Part shown: piece by piece, positions 34,878-43,950 of the stretch
Position numbering within the stretch: the first letter of the stretch is position 1
How the letters are laid out: every line of letters starts with the position of its first letter
Source of the DNA: Rhodospirillales bacterium
Lineage (GTDB): Bacteria > Pseudomonadota > Alphaproteobacteria > Rhodospirillales_A > JACZKS01
DNA: 64,000 nucleotides
Reading direction: 5' to 3'
NCBI GenBank assembly: GCA_018648445.1
Contig: JABGRG010000008.1
Location: forward strand, 7,589 to 71,588
The notes under the pieces: generated by a model
What the model was told of the DNA's origin: nothing
What the model saw: the letters and a program-made list of their open reading frames with translations, nothing else
Databases searched by the model: none
Translations under genes and position numbers: made by a program

Positions 34878-37800
34878 TCAATGGCGATCCAGTACGTTCA
34901 AGCGCCGCATGGCCGTTCGCGCCCGATATTGCGGTTTGTACATGTCCTCGATATGGACGGCCGGAACCGCGTAACTTCCCGGCGTTACCGCGCGCACCAG
35001 ATAGGCCAGCGTGAACTCGCGGTTCTTGTCTCCTATATCCAGCGCAGCGACGAACCGGTCGTCACGGTATTCCATATGCACAGCCCGGCTAAGTTTGGGA
35101 AGCCACCCCAGTTCGGTGGTTGAGCGGGCATCGCTAAGCCGCGCGTTCTCGATTTCCAGCCCGGCGGGCAGCAAATCGACAATCAGGGCCTGATGATCAA
35201 GCGTCGTCGAGGCTTCACCCTCGATCATGACCACCAGCACATCGTTTTGCCGGACCTGCGAGAGGTCCGTCGGAGCACCGTCCAAGCCGTAAAACCCGCG
35301 GCTGATGGCAAACCCCTCGGCCTCCGGCGGCAATTCGGCTTTGGGCACGCCGGTGATGGTCGCCGTGTGCCAAAGCGCTGATGACCCTGAATTAACGTAT
35401 TCGATACCGTCAACCAGACGCGCCTTGCCCGGCCTTACGTATAGGGGATCGTTGGCGGGCGCCCGGGCAACACCGTCCACCGTCAGTTCCATGGGCGTTT
35501 GCGCTTCATTCAGGGCGGCGGCGGCAACAATTAGCGAGGCCTGCTCCTGTGTGCTCAGGTACCTTTTCTGGTTTTGGCGGGTCGCCAGTTCGTCGACCAG
35601 ATCAAACAGGTTCCGCCCACCCCAGTCACGGTCCACATTTGCCATCCGGGGTGCGGTTTCTCCGCTCAGGGAAACAAGGTTCGCCATGTCGCGCACCGAT
35701 GAGCCGTAATCGCGCAAATCACGTCGCGAATTTACCTTGGCCAAAGCCTTTCCGAAGTAGAAGCGCGCCTGATCGGCTTCACCATAGAGGGCCAGCGCAG
35801 CGGCCAGTTGGGCTGCAGCCGATGCACTGGGCAACCGGTCAACGACCCGTCCGGCGAAATAGCGCGCATAGGATGCCCGCCCCACCCCGGCGGCGGCCAG
35901 ATCGTAATGGGCATAAGCGGTCGCCGCCAAATCGGTGAACTCCTTCCACTCGGTGCGGCGGACCCTTTGTTCGAGCCATTTCAGCCCCGCCAGATAAGGA
36001 GTTGCGGGAACGCCGAATCCCTTGGCCTTGGCACGGGTCAGAAAATCGACGGCGTAGGCCGTCAGCCACGGGTCGGCCCGGCCCCGCGAATTCCACAACG
36101 CGAAAGCGCCATCGGGACGCTGCATTTCAAGAATACGGGCAATAGCCCCGTCAACGCGCATGGCGTTGCCGTTGTCCTTCTCCTCGACGCCCCATATCCC
36201 GGCAACTTCGGACACATAAAGCAGCGGCATGGCGCGGCTGATGGTTTGTTCGAGACAGCCGTAGGGGTAGCGATCCAATGAACGAAGAAGGCCCGGAACG
36301 TCCAGATTGGTTCGCGGGCTGAAACCGAGAAGCAGCTCGCCAGTTCCTTCAACGAATTCGTCCAGTGCGCCTTGCGAATAGACGGCCTTCTGGCCGGGCT
36401 TCATGCGCCGCGACAACCGGCGTACGGCCCGCAATTGCGCGGGCCTGACACCGAGCGTCCAGCTTCGACTAAGAGTGAACCCACCCGGCGCGTTTAGTTT
36501 CATGTGCAGTTTGCCCAGCCCCGTCTCAATTCCCTTGACCCCGAAACCGATGAAACCATTGCCGCCCTTGGCCAGTTCAACCGTGCGTTCACTGGTCCCT
36601 TGCACAGATACCGATCCCTCGGTGCGAAGGGCAATCGTGACCTTGCCCGCCGGGCCCGAAAGATTGTTTAGCGCCACGCTCAGGCGGCCTTCGTCGCCGG
36701 GTGCGAGAAACCTTGGGAACGAGGCTTGCGCAATCAGCGGATCACGAACCAGAACCGCCGTTTCGCCCGAGCCCACGCGCGTGGCGTCGAACGCCACCGC
36801 CATCAAACGAAGGCGTCCGGCAAAGTCGGGAACATCCAGTGCGATGCGGGCGACGCCGTGCTCATCGGGTTTTACCAGCCCCGAGAACAGCGATGTGATC
36901 TTGACGTCCACGGGCGGCATGCCCTTTGTCGCCAGGGCGGGATCGCCGCCACCCGAACGGATGTGGCCCCGGCGTTTGGTTTTGCCGTCAATGAGCTTTC
37001 CGTACAGATCGCGAATCGCGACGCCCAATTTTCGCTTACCGAAGAAGTGAGCCGCCGGATCCGGCGTCCTGAAATTGGTAAGTTGCAAAACCCCTTCGTC
37101 GACGGCGGCCAGCGTCACGAAAGCCTGTTTCCCCGCTTCGACGCCCTTGATGGTGACCGGAACGTCCAGGCGGCTGCGCGGACGAATTTCGTCGGGCGCG
37201 TCAAACGCGACCTTTAACGTGCGCGGTTCGGCATCCAACCCGGCCCACGCCAGCCCGATGGCCCGGCCCGGCCCGCGCGTTTTCGCATCGGGCCTGAATG
37301 CAGTGGCCAGAACATAAGCGCCAACCCCCCATTCAGACGTAAACGGGAATTCCACCACCGATCCCTCGGCGGAGACGGAAAGCGAGCGGGTTTCGATAAT
37401 GCGCTCGTTGGCCACAACCAGAAGAACCTCGCCATCAAACGGCGATTTCACGTGCACGCGAACCGTATCGCCGGGGACATAGCCCTTCTTGTCGGCGACC
37501 ACCTGCAAGGTGTCGGGACGATCCGCCAAAGTCGGCGTCACGAACCATCCGGCACGGAAGCGAACACTGGACGCAGCGCCGGTCTTTGGATCAAACACTT
37601 CCAGCCGGTAGCGGCCCCAATCGACTTGTCGGCCAAGCGTGGCAAGTTCGCTCGCCGCTACGTCGATACGGCCGCCCGAAAGCGGCTCGTCAATAATCTG
37701 CACCTCGTAGTCCCAAACCCCGCCGCGGCGGAACCACTGATATTTCCAGTTTTCTTTGTAAAAGCTGTATTCAAGGGACGCACCTACGCGCTTGCCGTCG

Positions 37801-39647
37801 GAGCTCAGAACGATCGCGTCGAATTCGGCTTCGCTTCCTTCGCCAATCGCGCCCGTATCGAAACGCGGACGAAGACCGATGGCGTTGGCGCGATTGCGCA
37901 AGGGCAGGGTCAGGCTGCCGGTCGCGGGTCGTCCGCCCAATTCAAAGACGCCCGCGCGCACCACCGCCTTTAAGGGAAGGGTCGTATCTTCCGCCCAGTC
38001 TATGTTGAGGGACGCCGAGACTTTTCCGGCGTCGTCGGTGGCTTCGAAGGGGAGTTTTTTTCGTTGGGGCCGGAAGGTTTCTTCGGCCAGCCCAAAGCGA
38101 TAGCCCGGCCAGTCCGGATAAGGCCGCTCGTCCTTCAGAACGACGACCTCTCCTTCGGCGGGCAGTTTGGCGGCGGGTGCGCCGTACAGGTAATCCGCCG
38201 CCACATCCAGGCGCGAAACCGAGCCGCTTTTCAACACCCCGACCGACGAAGTAAGTCCGACTTCGATACGTGGCGGAACCACGTCTTCAACCAATATCTT
38301 CAACTCGCCGATGGGTTTGGATTTGGGGTCGAGATGGGCCTGCAAGGTCCAGCGCCCGGTCTGGGCACTTCGCGAGAACGGCAGATCTATGGCGTAACCA
38401 CCCACACCGGTGGATTTGACGATTTCGCTGCGGGCCTCGACGCCGTCGGGCCGCAACAATTTCAGCGTCATGGGCAGCGCCTCGGCCGCCATGGCTTTGG
38501 CGTCGCGCAGAAGGGCGACCACATGGGCGGTTTCGCCGGGCCTGAAAACGCCGCGGTCGGCATAGATATAGGCGTCTATAGGGCCGGGCTGGGTGCGCCC
38601 GCCAACGCCACGATCACTCAGGTCGAAGGCCGGGCCGGAAAGATCGAGAAAATTGAATTCGCCAGATCCCGTTAGCGCAAAAATCGCCTTTGGCGCGCGC
38701 CCGCCCCGACCGCGCAACAATCCCGGCGCGAACCGCGCGCTTCCGTCCTGGCCGACCACGGCTTCGGCGAGCAACGAGTTGTTGCGCGCGAACAGGCGAA
38801 GGGTGACACCCGATTTCGCCTTGGCGGAGCCCAGCGAACGGACAAACACGTGCAGGCCGTCGGCGCCCGAAAAAGTGGTTAGGCCCAGGTCGGAAATCAC
38901 CAGCCATTGGGTGGCGCGCAATCCCCACGACGTGTCATCGTCTTCGCCCCGTTGGGCGATGGCCGCATAAATGCCCGGCCCCGAACGTTCCAGAACGTCG
39001 CCGACGGCAAAGGCCGTGGTGATCCGCTTGTTGGCTTGCGAGGCCACATCCATTTCGCCTTGCCATACAAGTTCGCCGATTTCATCGGTGATGTTGTTAA
39101 CATCCCATCTGCCCAACGGGTTTCCGATACGGCCCGATTTCATCTGCGGGACCATGTTGCGTTCGTCGATCTTCAAGATGCGCAACTTCACCTTATCGAC
39201 ATTGACGGAAATGACCGGTACGCCACTTGCCCCGCTGCGCGGCAGAACGTAGGTGCTGCCGCGAAAGCCGACGGAGGGCTTGCGGTTGCCTATATGGACC
39301 TGAAAAACCGAGGCTTCTCCCGATACCGGACCTTCGGCAGCAGGAACGCCGGCACGCACACTCACCATATAATCCGTGCCGTGCTGAACGCCGTCCACGC
39401 ACAACTGTTCACCCCGTGCCATGACGCCGCCCGTGGTCCCGGGCAGGATGTCCACGAAATCCTCGAAGCGGACCGAACGATCCGTGCTTAGCGCCCTGTT
39501 AAAAATAACGCAGAATTCCGGTCGGTCGGAATCGGCGTTGACCTTGGTTCCGGTTGCGCGGAAATCGGCGGCCCCGGTGGCGTAAGCGGGCGCGCTGACG
39601 ATCAACGACATAAATACGGCGGCGGCTATACGGCGGGCGATATTCAT
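34878..39647 (-). CDS. yfhM: Bacterial alpha-2-macroglobulin (YfhM-like) with thioester
   Basis: Bacterial A2Ms trap attacking proteases in the periplasm, and PbpC is thought to repair the wall they damage. The 1589-residue protein has a signal peptide at about 1-23 (FMSLIVSAPAYATGA) without a lipobox cysteine, so it is probably soluble, unlike lipoprotein YfhM of E. coli. MG domains fill most of the first 1000 residues (YADRGVFRPGETAHVVALLRD is the typical MG signature). The thioester motif is CLEQ with Cys1131 in YPYGCLEQTISRAMPLLYVS. The complement-like helical domain and the receptor-like end follow. Confidence 0.96.
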   Translation of the reverse strand: MNIARRIAAAVFMSLIVSAPAYATGAADFRATGTKVNADSDRPEFCVIFNRALSTDRSVRFEDFVDILPGTTGGVMARGEQLCVDGVQHGTDYMVSVRAGVPAAEGPVSGEASVFQVHIGNRKPSVGFRGSTYVLPRSGASGVPVISVNVDKVKLRILKIDERNMVPQMKSGRIGNPLGRWDVNNITDEIGELVWQGEMDVASQANKRITTAFAVGDVLERSGPGIYAAIAQRGEDDDTSWGLRATQWLVISDLGLTTFSGADGLHVFVRSLGSAKAKSGVTLRLFARNNSLLAEAVVGQDGSARFAPGLLRGRGGRAPKAIFALTGSGEFNFLDLSGPAFDLSDRGVGGRTQPGPIDAYIYADRGVFRPGETAHVVALLRDAKAMAAEALPMTLKLLRPDGVEARSEIVKSTGVGGYAIDLPFSRSAQTGRWTLQAHLDPKSKPIGELKILVEDVVPPRIEVGLTSSVGVLKSGSVSRLDVAADYLYGAPAAKLPAEGEVVVLKDERPYPDWPGYRFGLAEETFRPQRKKLPFEATDDAGKVSASLNIDWAEDTTLPLKAVVRAGVFELGGRPATGSLTLPLRNRANAIGLRPRFDTGAIGEGSEAEFDAIVLSSDGKRVGASLEYSFYKENWKYQWFRRGGVWDYEVQIIDEPLSGGRIDVAASELATLGRQVDWGRYRLEVFDPKTGAASSVRFRAGWFVTPTLADRPDTLQVVADKKGYVPGDTVRVHVKSPFDGEVLLVVANERIIETRSLSVSAEGSVVEFPFTSEWGVGAYVLATAFRPDAKTRGPGRAIGLAWAGLDAEPRTLKVAFDAPDEIRPRSRLDVPVTIKGVEAGKQAFVTLAAVDEGVLQLTNFRTPDPAAHFFGKRKLGVAIRDLYGKLIDGKTKRRGHIRSGGGDPALATKGMPPVDVKITSLFSGLVKPDEHGVARIALDVPDFAGRLRLMAVAFDATRVGSGETAVLVRDPLIAQASFPRFLAPGDEGRLSVALNNLSGPAGKVTIALRTEGSVSVQGTSERTVELAKGGNGFIGFGVKGIETGLGKLHMKLNAPGGFTLSRSWTLGVRPAQLRAVRRLSRRMKPGQKAVYSQGALDEFVEGTGELLLGFSPRTNLDVPGLLRSLDRYPYGCLEQTISRAMPLLYVSEVAGIWGVEEKDNGNAMRVDGAIARILEMQRPDGAFALWNSRGRADPWLTAYAVDFLTRAKAKGFGVPATPYLAGLKWLEQRVRRTEWKEFTDLAATAYAHYDLAAAGVGRASYARYFAGRVVDRLPSASAAAQLAAALALYGEADQARFYFGKALAKVNSRRDLRDYGSSVRDMANLVSLSGETAPRMANVDRDWGGRNLFDLVDELATRQNQKRYLSTQEQASLIVAAAALNEAQTPMELTVDGVARAPANDPLYVRPGKARLVDGIEYVNSGSSALWHTATITGVPKAELPPEAEGFAISRGFYGLDGAPTDLSQVRQNDVLVVMIEGEASTTLDHQALIVDLLPAGLEIENARLSDARSTTELGWLPKLSRAVHMEYRDDRFVAALDIGDKNREFTLAYLVRAVTPGSYAVPAVHIEDMYKPQYRARTAMRRLNVLDRH

Positions 39648-39753
39648 TTTTCGTCATATCCTTTGAAAAACGGCAGCGAATTGACCAAATCTTTAGCCAG
39701 TGCTAAGTCCTAACCACACTTGAAGCATTACCCGGAATTGCGGCAATATTTTG

Positions 39754-40563
39754 ATGGCTGAAAGAGACAATAACAACCGCTATACGATCAATTCCATCAT
39801 ACGGGCAAAGAACATTCTACAGTTGCTGGCCCAGGAAGTGACCGGCTTGCGCATCGGGGAGTTGGCCAAGCGCCTGGATCTCGACCGGACCACGGTATTC
39901 CGCGTCGTCGTCACCCTCGAGCAATGTGGCTTCATCGAACGAATCGGCGAGAGCAAGAGCTACAAGCTGGGCGTCGGCCTGTTTGAAATCGGCAGCGCCT
40001 ATATCCGGTCAACCGATATTCATTCCATTGCCCGGCCCATCATGATCGATTTGTCACACCGGGTGCGCGAAGGCGTGCATTGGGCCATTCTTTCCGGCGA
40101 AAAGGCCGTTTGTATCGACAAGATTGAAAGCCCGCGCGGCCTGGGCACGACGTCTAAAATCGGTCGCGCCGTCCCGTTGAACTCGGGCAGCGTTGGCAAG
40201 GTACTGCTGGCTTTCCAGTCGACTGAAGCGCGCGAGCACCTTTTGGACACCCTGGAATTGGCCCGCTTCACGGACCGCACCATCACCTCGCCTGACACCA
40301 TGCGCGCCGAAATCGAGAGAATCCGCCGCAAGGGGTTTTGCCTCAGCCTGGGCGAGGGCGAAGTCGACATGGCCTGCATCGCCGCGCCCATCTTCGACCA
40401 TACCGCACGGGTATCGGCGGGATTAAGCGTCGGCGGCCACATTCAACGCTTCGAGGATACCGATAACGCGCGCAAGCTGACCGCCCAATTGATCGACGCC
40501 GCACGTCAGATATCAGAAAAACTGGGCTGCGCGGAAATCCCGGAATTCGAAACGGCTGCTTAG
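39754..40563 (+). CDS. IclR-family transcriptional regulator (paralogue 1)
   Basis: This 269-residue regulator has a winged helix at about 10-75 (IIRAKNILQLLAQEVTGLRIGELAKRLDLDRTTVFRVVVTLE). The IclR effector domain is at about 90-255 (HWAILSGEKAVCIDKIESPRGLGTTSKIGRAVPLNSGSVGKVLLAF, DMACIAAPIFDHTARVSAGLSVGG). ATG 39754 is preferred over an in-frame TTG at 39751. It is a close paralogue of the IclR gene at 43112. Its stop interlocks with the convergent VOC gene (TTAG at 40560-40563). Its target is probably the sugar-acid cluster. Confidence 0.94.
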   Translation: MAERDNNNRYTINSIIRAKNILQLLAQEVTGLRIGELAKRLDLDRTTVFRVVVTLEQCGFIERIGESKSYKLGVGLFEIGSAYIRSTDIHSIARPIMIDLSHRVREGVHWAILSGEKAVCIDKIESPRGLGTTSKIGRAVPLNSGSVGKVLLAFQSTEAREHLLDTLELARFTDRTITSPDTMRAEIERIRRKGFCLSLGEGEVDMACIAAPIFDHTARVSAGLSVGGHIQRFEDTDNARKLTAQLIDAARQISEKLGCAEIPEFETAA

Positions 40564-40946
40564 ACGGGTTTCGGCCAGGACGGGTCCTTAAACTCTTGGA
40601 TTTCAACCAAGTAGCCGTCGGGATCGCGCACGAACAAATGATAGATGTTGAACTTCTCGTAGAGCTGCGGGGTTTTCTCGAATTCCAGATCGAAGCCCAA
40701 CAGGTGTTCATACCACCCGTCCACGTCATCGCTGACCAGGGTCAGGATAACGCCACTCTTATCCTCGGGCGGCGTGCGGTGCGAGCAAATCCCCAGAAAT
40801 GAATTGGGGGCGACCTCGTAAATCCGGCACGCGCCCTGATCCAGAACCAGTTTCAAACCCAGAATGTCGGCGTAAAACGCGCAAGACTTTTCCAGATCAT
40901 CAACCAGGATGAAAGATACGAATTGGTCAAAGGGTTTGGGCTTCAT
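40560..40946 (-). CDS. VOC-superfamily (glyoxalase/dioxygenase-like) protein
   Basis: The protein is about 128 residues from the start at 40946, or 138 from an upstream ATG at 40976. It shows the VOC pattern with two beta-alpha-beta-beta-beta repeats: FVSFILVDDLEKSCAFYADILGLKL, then NIYHLFVRDPDGYLVEIQEF, where the final glutamate is a typical metal ligand. Members include glyoxalases, dioxygenases and epimerases; the reaction here cannot be assigned. It is last in a minus-strand run after the NanA-like and SDR genes. Confidence 0.85.
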   Translation of the reverse strand: MKPKPFDQFVSFILVDDLEKSCAFYADILGLKLVLDQGACRIYEVAPNSFLGICSHRTPPEDKSGVILTLVSDDVDGWYEHLLGFDLEFEKTPQLYEKFNIYHLFVRDPDGYLVEIQEFKDPSWPKPV

Positions 40947-40972
40947 GTCAGATTTTCCGATGGAATTAGTGT

Positions 40973-41875
40973 TCAAGTACGCGCGACGCCGGACTCCTCA
41001 GCCAACGCGTCGGCGATCCGGCCAAGGGCATCGTGATGAACGGGGTCGACCGCGGCGAAAGGTTCGCGACAACGCGCAGACGCAATAATCCCCATGCGAT
41101 GAAGAATGAATTTGATTCCCGGGAACACACCGGCCTCCACCAAAAGATCGATAACGGCGTTGCATTGTGACTGAACGCTCAAAGCCTCTTTCACGTTTCC
41201 ATCGTGCGCAAGGTCCCAAATTCTTCTGTAGCGCCCCCCCATAATATTGAAGGTACTTCCAATTCCGCCGTGCGCTCCGGACACAATGCCGGCCAGGAAT
41301 GATTCGTCGTATCCGTTCAGCAAGAGTTTCTCAGGAAACAGACGGTGCATCTGTTCCATTTGATACATGTCCAATGATGTTTGTTTCACGCCAATCACGT
41401 TCGGGATACTCATGAGTTCCGAAAGGTCATTCGTCGAAAACTTGACGCCACTCATCGCTGGAACATTGTAGACGATCAGTGGGACGCCACTCGCGGCATC
41501 GACGATTTCTGAATAATATTTGACTATGTTTTGCTTGCTTTGCGGATAGTAGACCGGAGGTATCGCCGATACGGCGGCATAGCCTTCTTCCGAACATACT
41601 CTCGCGAGTTTCTTGCTCTCTTTTGTGCTCAGAGCGCCAACATGCCCGATGGTGCGGGTTTTTTCGCGACATTCGGAGGCAACGAAACGAAGAACAGCTT
41701 CTCTCTCCTCTGCGGTTTGCAGGAGGGATTCCCCTGTGGATCCCCCCACGTACACCCCGTCCAGCCCCTGCGATATAACGAAGCGCAGAAGGCTCCCCAA
41801 GCTTTCCGTGTCGATCGCGTCATCGTGGGTGTACGGCGTGGCAAGTGCGGCATAAAGTCCCGACAAATGGGTCAT
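40973..41875 (-). CDS. N-acetylneuraminate lyase-like class I aldolase
   Basis: This is a 300-residue DapA/NanA-superfamily aldolase. It forms a Schiff base at Lys164 (GVKQTS), with Tyr136 in YNVPAMSGVKF and the substrate carboxylate loop GGSTGES at 44-50. Many segments match E. coli NanA more closely than DapA: DMYQMEQMHRLFPEKLLLNGYDE, GAHGGIGSTFNIMG, CNAVIDLLVEAGVFPGIK. It should therefore cleave or form a 2-keto-3-deoxy acid to or from pyruvate. No nanE or nanK accompanies it, so sialic acid itself is not certain. An in-frame upstream extension to 42025 is not protein-like. Confidence 0.88.
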   Translation of the reverse strand: MTHLSGLYAALATPYTHDDAIDTESLGSLLRFVISQGLDGVYVGGSTGESLLQTAEEREAVLRFVASECREKTRTIGHVGALSTKESKKLARVCSEEGYAAVSAIPPVYYPQSKQNIVKYYSEIVDAASGVPLIVYNVPAMSGVKFSTNDLSELMSIPNVIGVKQTSLDMYQMEQMHRLFPEKLLLNGYDESFLAGIVSGAHGGIGSTFNIMGGRYRRIWDLAHDGNVKEALSVQSQCNAVIDLLVEAGVFPGIKFILHRMGIIASARCREPFAAVDPVHHDALGRIADALAEESGVART

Positions 41876-41984
41876 CACAACTCTCTTGAGGCGCAGCCTT
41901 GGTTTGAAAATACACAGCGGACGGGGCCGGGCGACACCGCTCCCGTCCGAAGTCCTGTCGTCAGCCCCGTCGTTAGTCCTGGCG

Positions 41985-42806
41985 TCACCACGCCGACCAG
42001 CCGCCGTCGATGACGAGGTTCGCACCGGTCATGTAAACCGAGGCATCGCACGCCAGGAAGGCCAGCGCGCCGTTGTATTCATTGGGCTGGGCCATGCGAC
42101 CGATCGGCATGCGGGCACAGTAGTTCTGCTGAAACTCCTTGTCCTGATCCTCACGGAAGACGCCTGACGGGCTCAGGACGTTCACCCGCACCCCTTTTTT
42201 GCCCCAATAGGTCGCGAGATAACGCGTCAAATTGTAGAGCCCCGACTTCGAGGCGCTATAGGCGACGGGTTTTGTGAAACCCTGACCGGTTTTTTCGAGC
42301 TTATAGGCGTAAATGTCCTGAATCGGCGAAAGCATACCGTAGATCGAACCGACATTGATGATTGAGCCCCTTCCGCTTTTCGCCATCGCCCCGCCGACGA
42401 TCTGGCAGCACAGGAAAGTGCCGGTCAGATTAACGTCGATGACTTCACGCCAGACGGCTTCGGGAAACTCCTCGAACGGTCCGCTGACCTCGGGCGGTGC
42501 GCTCGGTTGGGTGTCGATGCCGGCATTGTTCACCAGAACGTGTGGCACACCCCAGACGCCCTTGGTCTTTTCGAACGCATCGATGATCGCTTCCTTGTTC
42601 GCGATGTCGACGCTGAACGCGCGCACTCGTTCGGCCGCGTCGCCGAACGCTTCGGCCAATTGAGCATCGGTAACCTGCTTTCGTCCCCAGATGACGACCT
42701 TCGCCCCGCGGGCAAGCAATTCCTTGCTGAACTCCTTGCCGATTTGGCCAAAACCACCGGTAATGATCGCGACCCTGTCGTCCAATGAAAACAATTCGTC
42801 TGGCAT
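41985..42806 (-). CDS. SDR-family oxidoreductase
   Basis: This 273-residue short-chain dehydrogenase has the cofactor motif TGGFGQIG at 16-23, NNAG near 93, and the catalytic YSASK with Tyr183 and Lys187. An insertion before the tyrosine (YAYKLEKTGQGFTKPVAYSASK) resembles SDRs found with nonulosonic-acid genes. ATG 42806 is chosen for its Shine-Dalgarno CAGGAGACAAGA. It lies upstream of the NanA-like aldolase on the same strand and is the first gene of that run. It probably oxidises or reduces a hydroxyl of the sugar-acid substrate. Confidence 0.9.
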   Translation of the reverse strand: MPDELFSLDDRVAIITGGFGQIGKEFSKELLARGAKVVIWGRKQVTDAQLAEAFGDAAERVRAFSVDIANKEAIIDAFEKTKGVWGVPHVLVNNAGIDTQPSAPPEVSGPFEEFPEAVWREVIDVNLTGTFLCCQIVGGAMAKSGRGSIINVGSIYGMLSPIQDIYAYKLEKTGQGFTKPVAYSASKSGLYNLTRYLATYWGKKGVRVNVLSPSGVFREDQDKEFQQNYCARMPIGRMAQPNEYNGALAFLACDASVYMTGANLVIDGGWSAW

Positions 42807-43111
42807 TCTTGTCTCCTGAAAAAAATTTGTAGTTGGGCTCATGACAGAAACGCGATCGCGTCCCCCGCCACCTTCGCCAACGCCTGCGAGACGAACGCTT
42901 TTGTCCGTCGTCAAAAAAAAGGGGGCAACTGCGCCTGTTTGGTAACGGAGGGTGTGGCTCCTCGTGGTTTGATGTTATGCCACCTACTACAACAAATGGC
43001 ACAATAATGAATATTGCGTTGTGATAGTAAACAATTCTTTGACTCCCGTCGATCCCTATGATACCAAAAAATCAATAATGAAACACCTGTTACAATAATG
43101 AATGTACGGGG
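42807..43111. promoter_or_regulatory. Divergent control region with three CAATAATGAA repeats
   Basis: This 305-base AT-rich gap separates the SDR gene (minus) from the second IclR gene (plus). CAATAATGAA occurs three times: 43002-43011, 43073-43082 and 43093-43102, the last two 20 bases apart. The first copy is part of a perfect inverted repeat CAATA-N5-TATTG (43002-43016). This is a strong candidate for the binding sites of the IclR regulators on both divergent transcripts. Confidence 0.6.
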
Positions 43112-43918
43112 ATGGGTGAGGAAACAAACCAGCGCTATGTGATCAATTCGATCATGCGGGCCAGCACGATCCTGCAATGCCTGGCGCGCGAAGACGCGGG
43201 CATGAAGGTCGGCGAGATCGCCAAACGCCTGGACCTCGACCGCACCACCGTTTTCCGTCTGATCGTAACGCTGGAAGAATGCGGTTACGTCGAAAAAATC
43301 CTTAATACCAAGGAATACAAGCTGGGTGTCGGCATTTTCGAGGTCGGCAGCGCCTATATCCGCTCGACCGACCTTCATTCGGCGGCGAGGCCCATGATGA
43401 TCGGGTTGTCGCGCCGGGTGCGCGAGGCCGTTCACTGGGCCATCCTGTCCGGGGAAAAAGCCGTTTGCATTGACAAGATCGACAGCCCGCGCGGCCTTGG
43501 CACGACGTCCAAGATCGGGCGCGCGGCATCGCTCAATGCGGGCAGCGTCGGCAAGGTTTTGCTGGCCTTCCAACCCGATGGTGTGCGCGATCACCTTTTG
43601 GCGACAATGGATTTCCCGCGCCTGACGGAACAAACCATCACAACGCCCGAGCACATGCGCGAGGTGACGGACGAAATCCGCCGCGCTGGCTACTGCATCA
43701 GCCTGGGCGAAGGCGATTCTGACATGGCCTGTATCGCCGCTCCCATTTTCGATCACACGGGGCAAATGGTCGCCGGTATCAGCGTCGGCGGTCCCATCCA
43801 TCGTTTTACCGACACAGAATCGGCAAATTTCATTCGCGAAGAGCTTTTGAAAGTGGCCCACCAGATTTCCGAAATCATGGGATGCCGGGAAGTTCCGGCG
43901 TTCGAGAACGCTGCGTAA
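43112..43918 (+). CDS. IclR-family transcriptional regulator (paralogue 2)
   Basis: This 268-residue regulator is highly similar along its whole length to the IclR protein at 39754: IMRASTILQCLAREDAGMKVGEIAKRLDLDRTTVFRLIVTLE in the winged helix, HWAILSGEKAVCIDKIDSPRGLGTTSKIGRAASLNAGSVGKVLLAF in the effector domain, and the same GC-x-E-x-P-x-FE-x-AA ending. It heads the + strand run FAH hydrolase, TctCBA, Fe-ADH, with 32 bases to the hydrolase. The control region upstream carries repeated CAATAATGAA sites. Confidence 0.94.
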   Translation: MGEETNQRYVINSIMRASTILQCLAREDAGMKVGEIAKRLDLDRTTVFRLIVTLEECGYVEKILNTKEYKLGVGIFEVGSAYIRSTDLHSAARPMMIGLSRRVREAVHWAILSGEKAVCIDKIDSPRGLGTTSKIGRAASLNAGSVGKVLLAFQPDGVRDHLLATMDFPRLTEQTITTPEHMREVTDEIRRAGYCISLGEGDSDMACIAAPIFDHTGQMVAGISVGGPIHRFTDTESANFIREELLKVAHQISEIMGCREVPAFENAA

Positions 43919-43950
43919 ACGAACGAGAAAAAACTTTCCAGGGGAAGACA

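Noticed and set aside
40973..42025. Dihydrodipicolinate synthase with a 50-residue N-terminal extension
   Set aside because: The extension is Arg/Ser/Thr-rich and unlike the family, the ATG at 41875 gives the normal N-terminus, and the internal motifs match NanA better than DapA.
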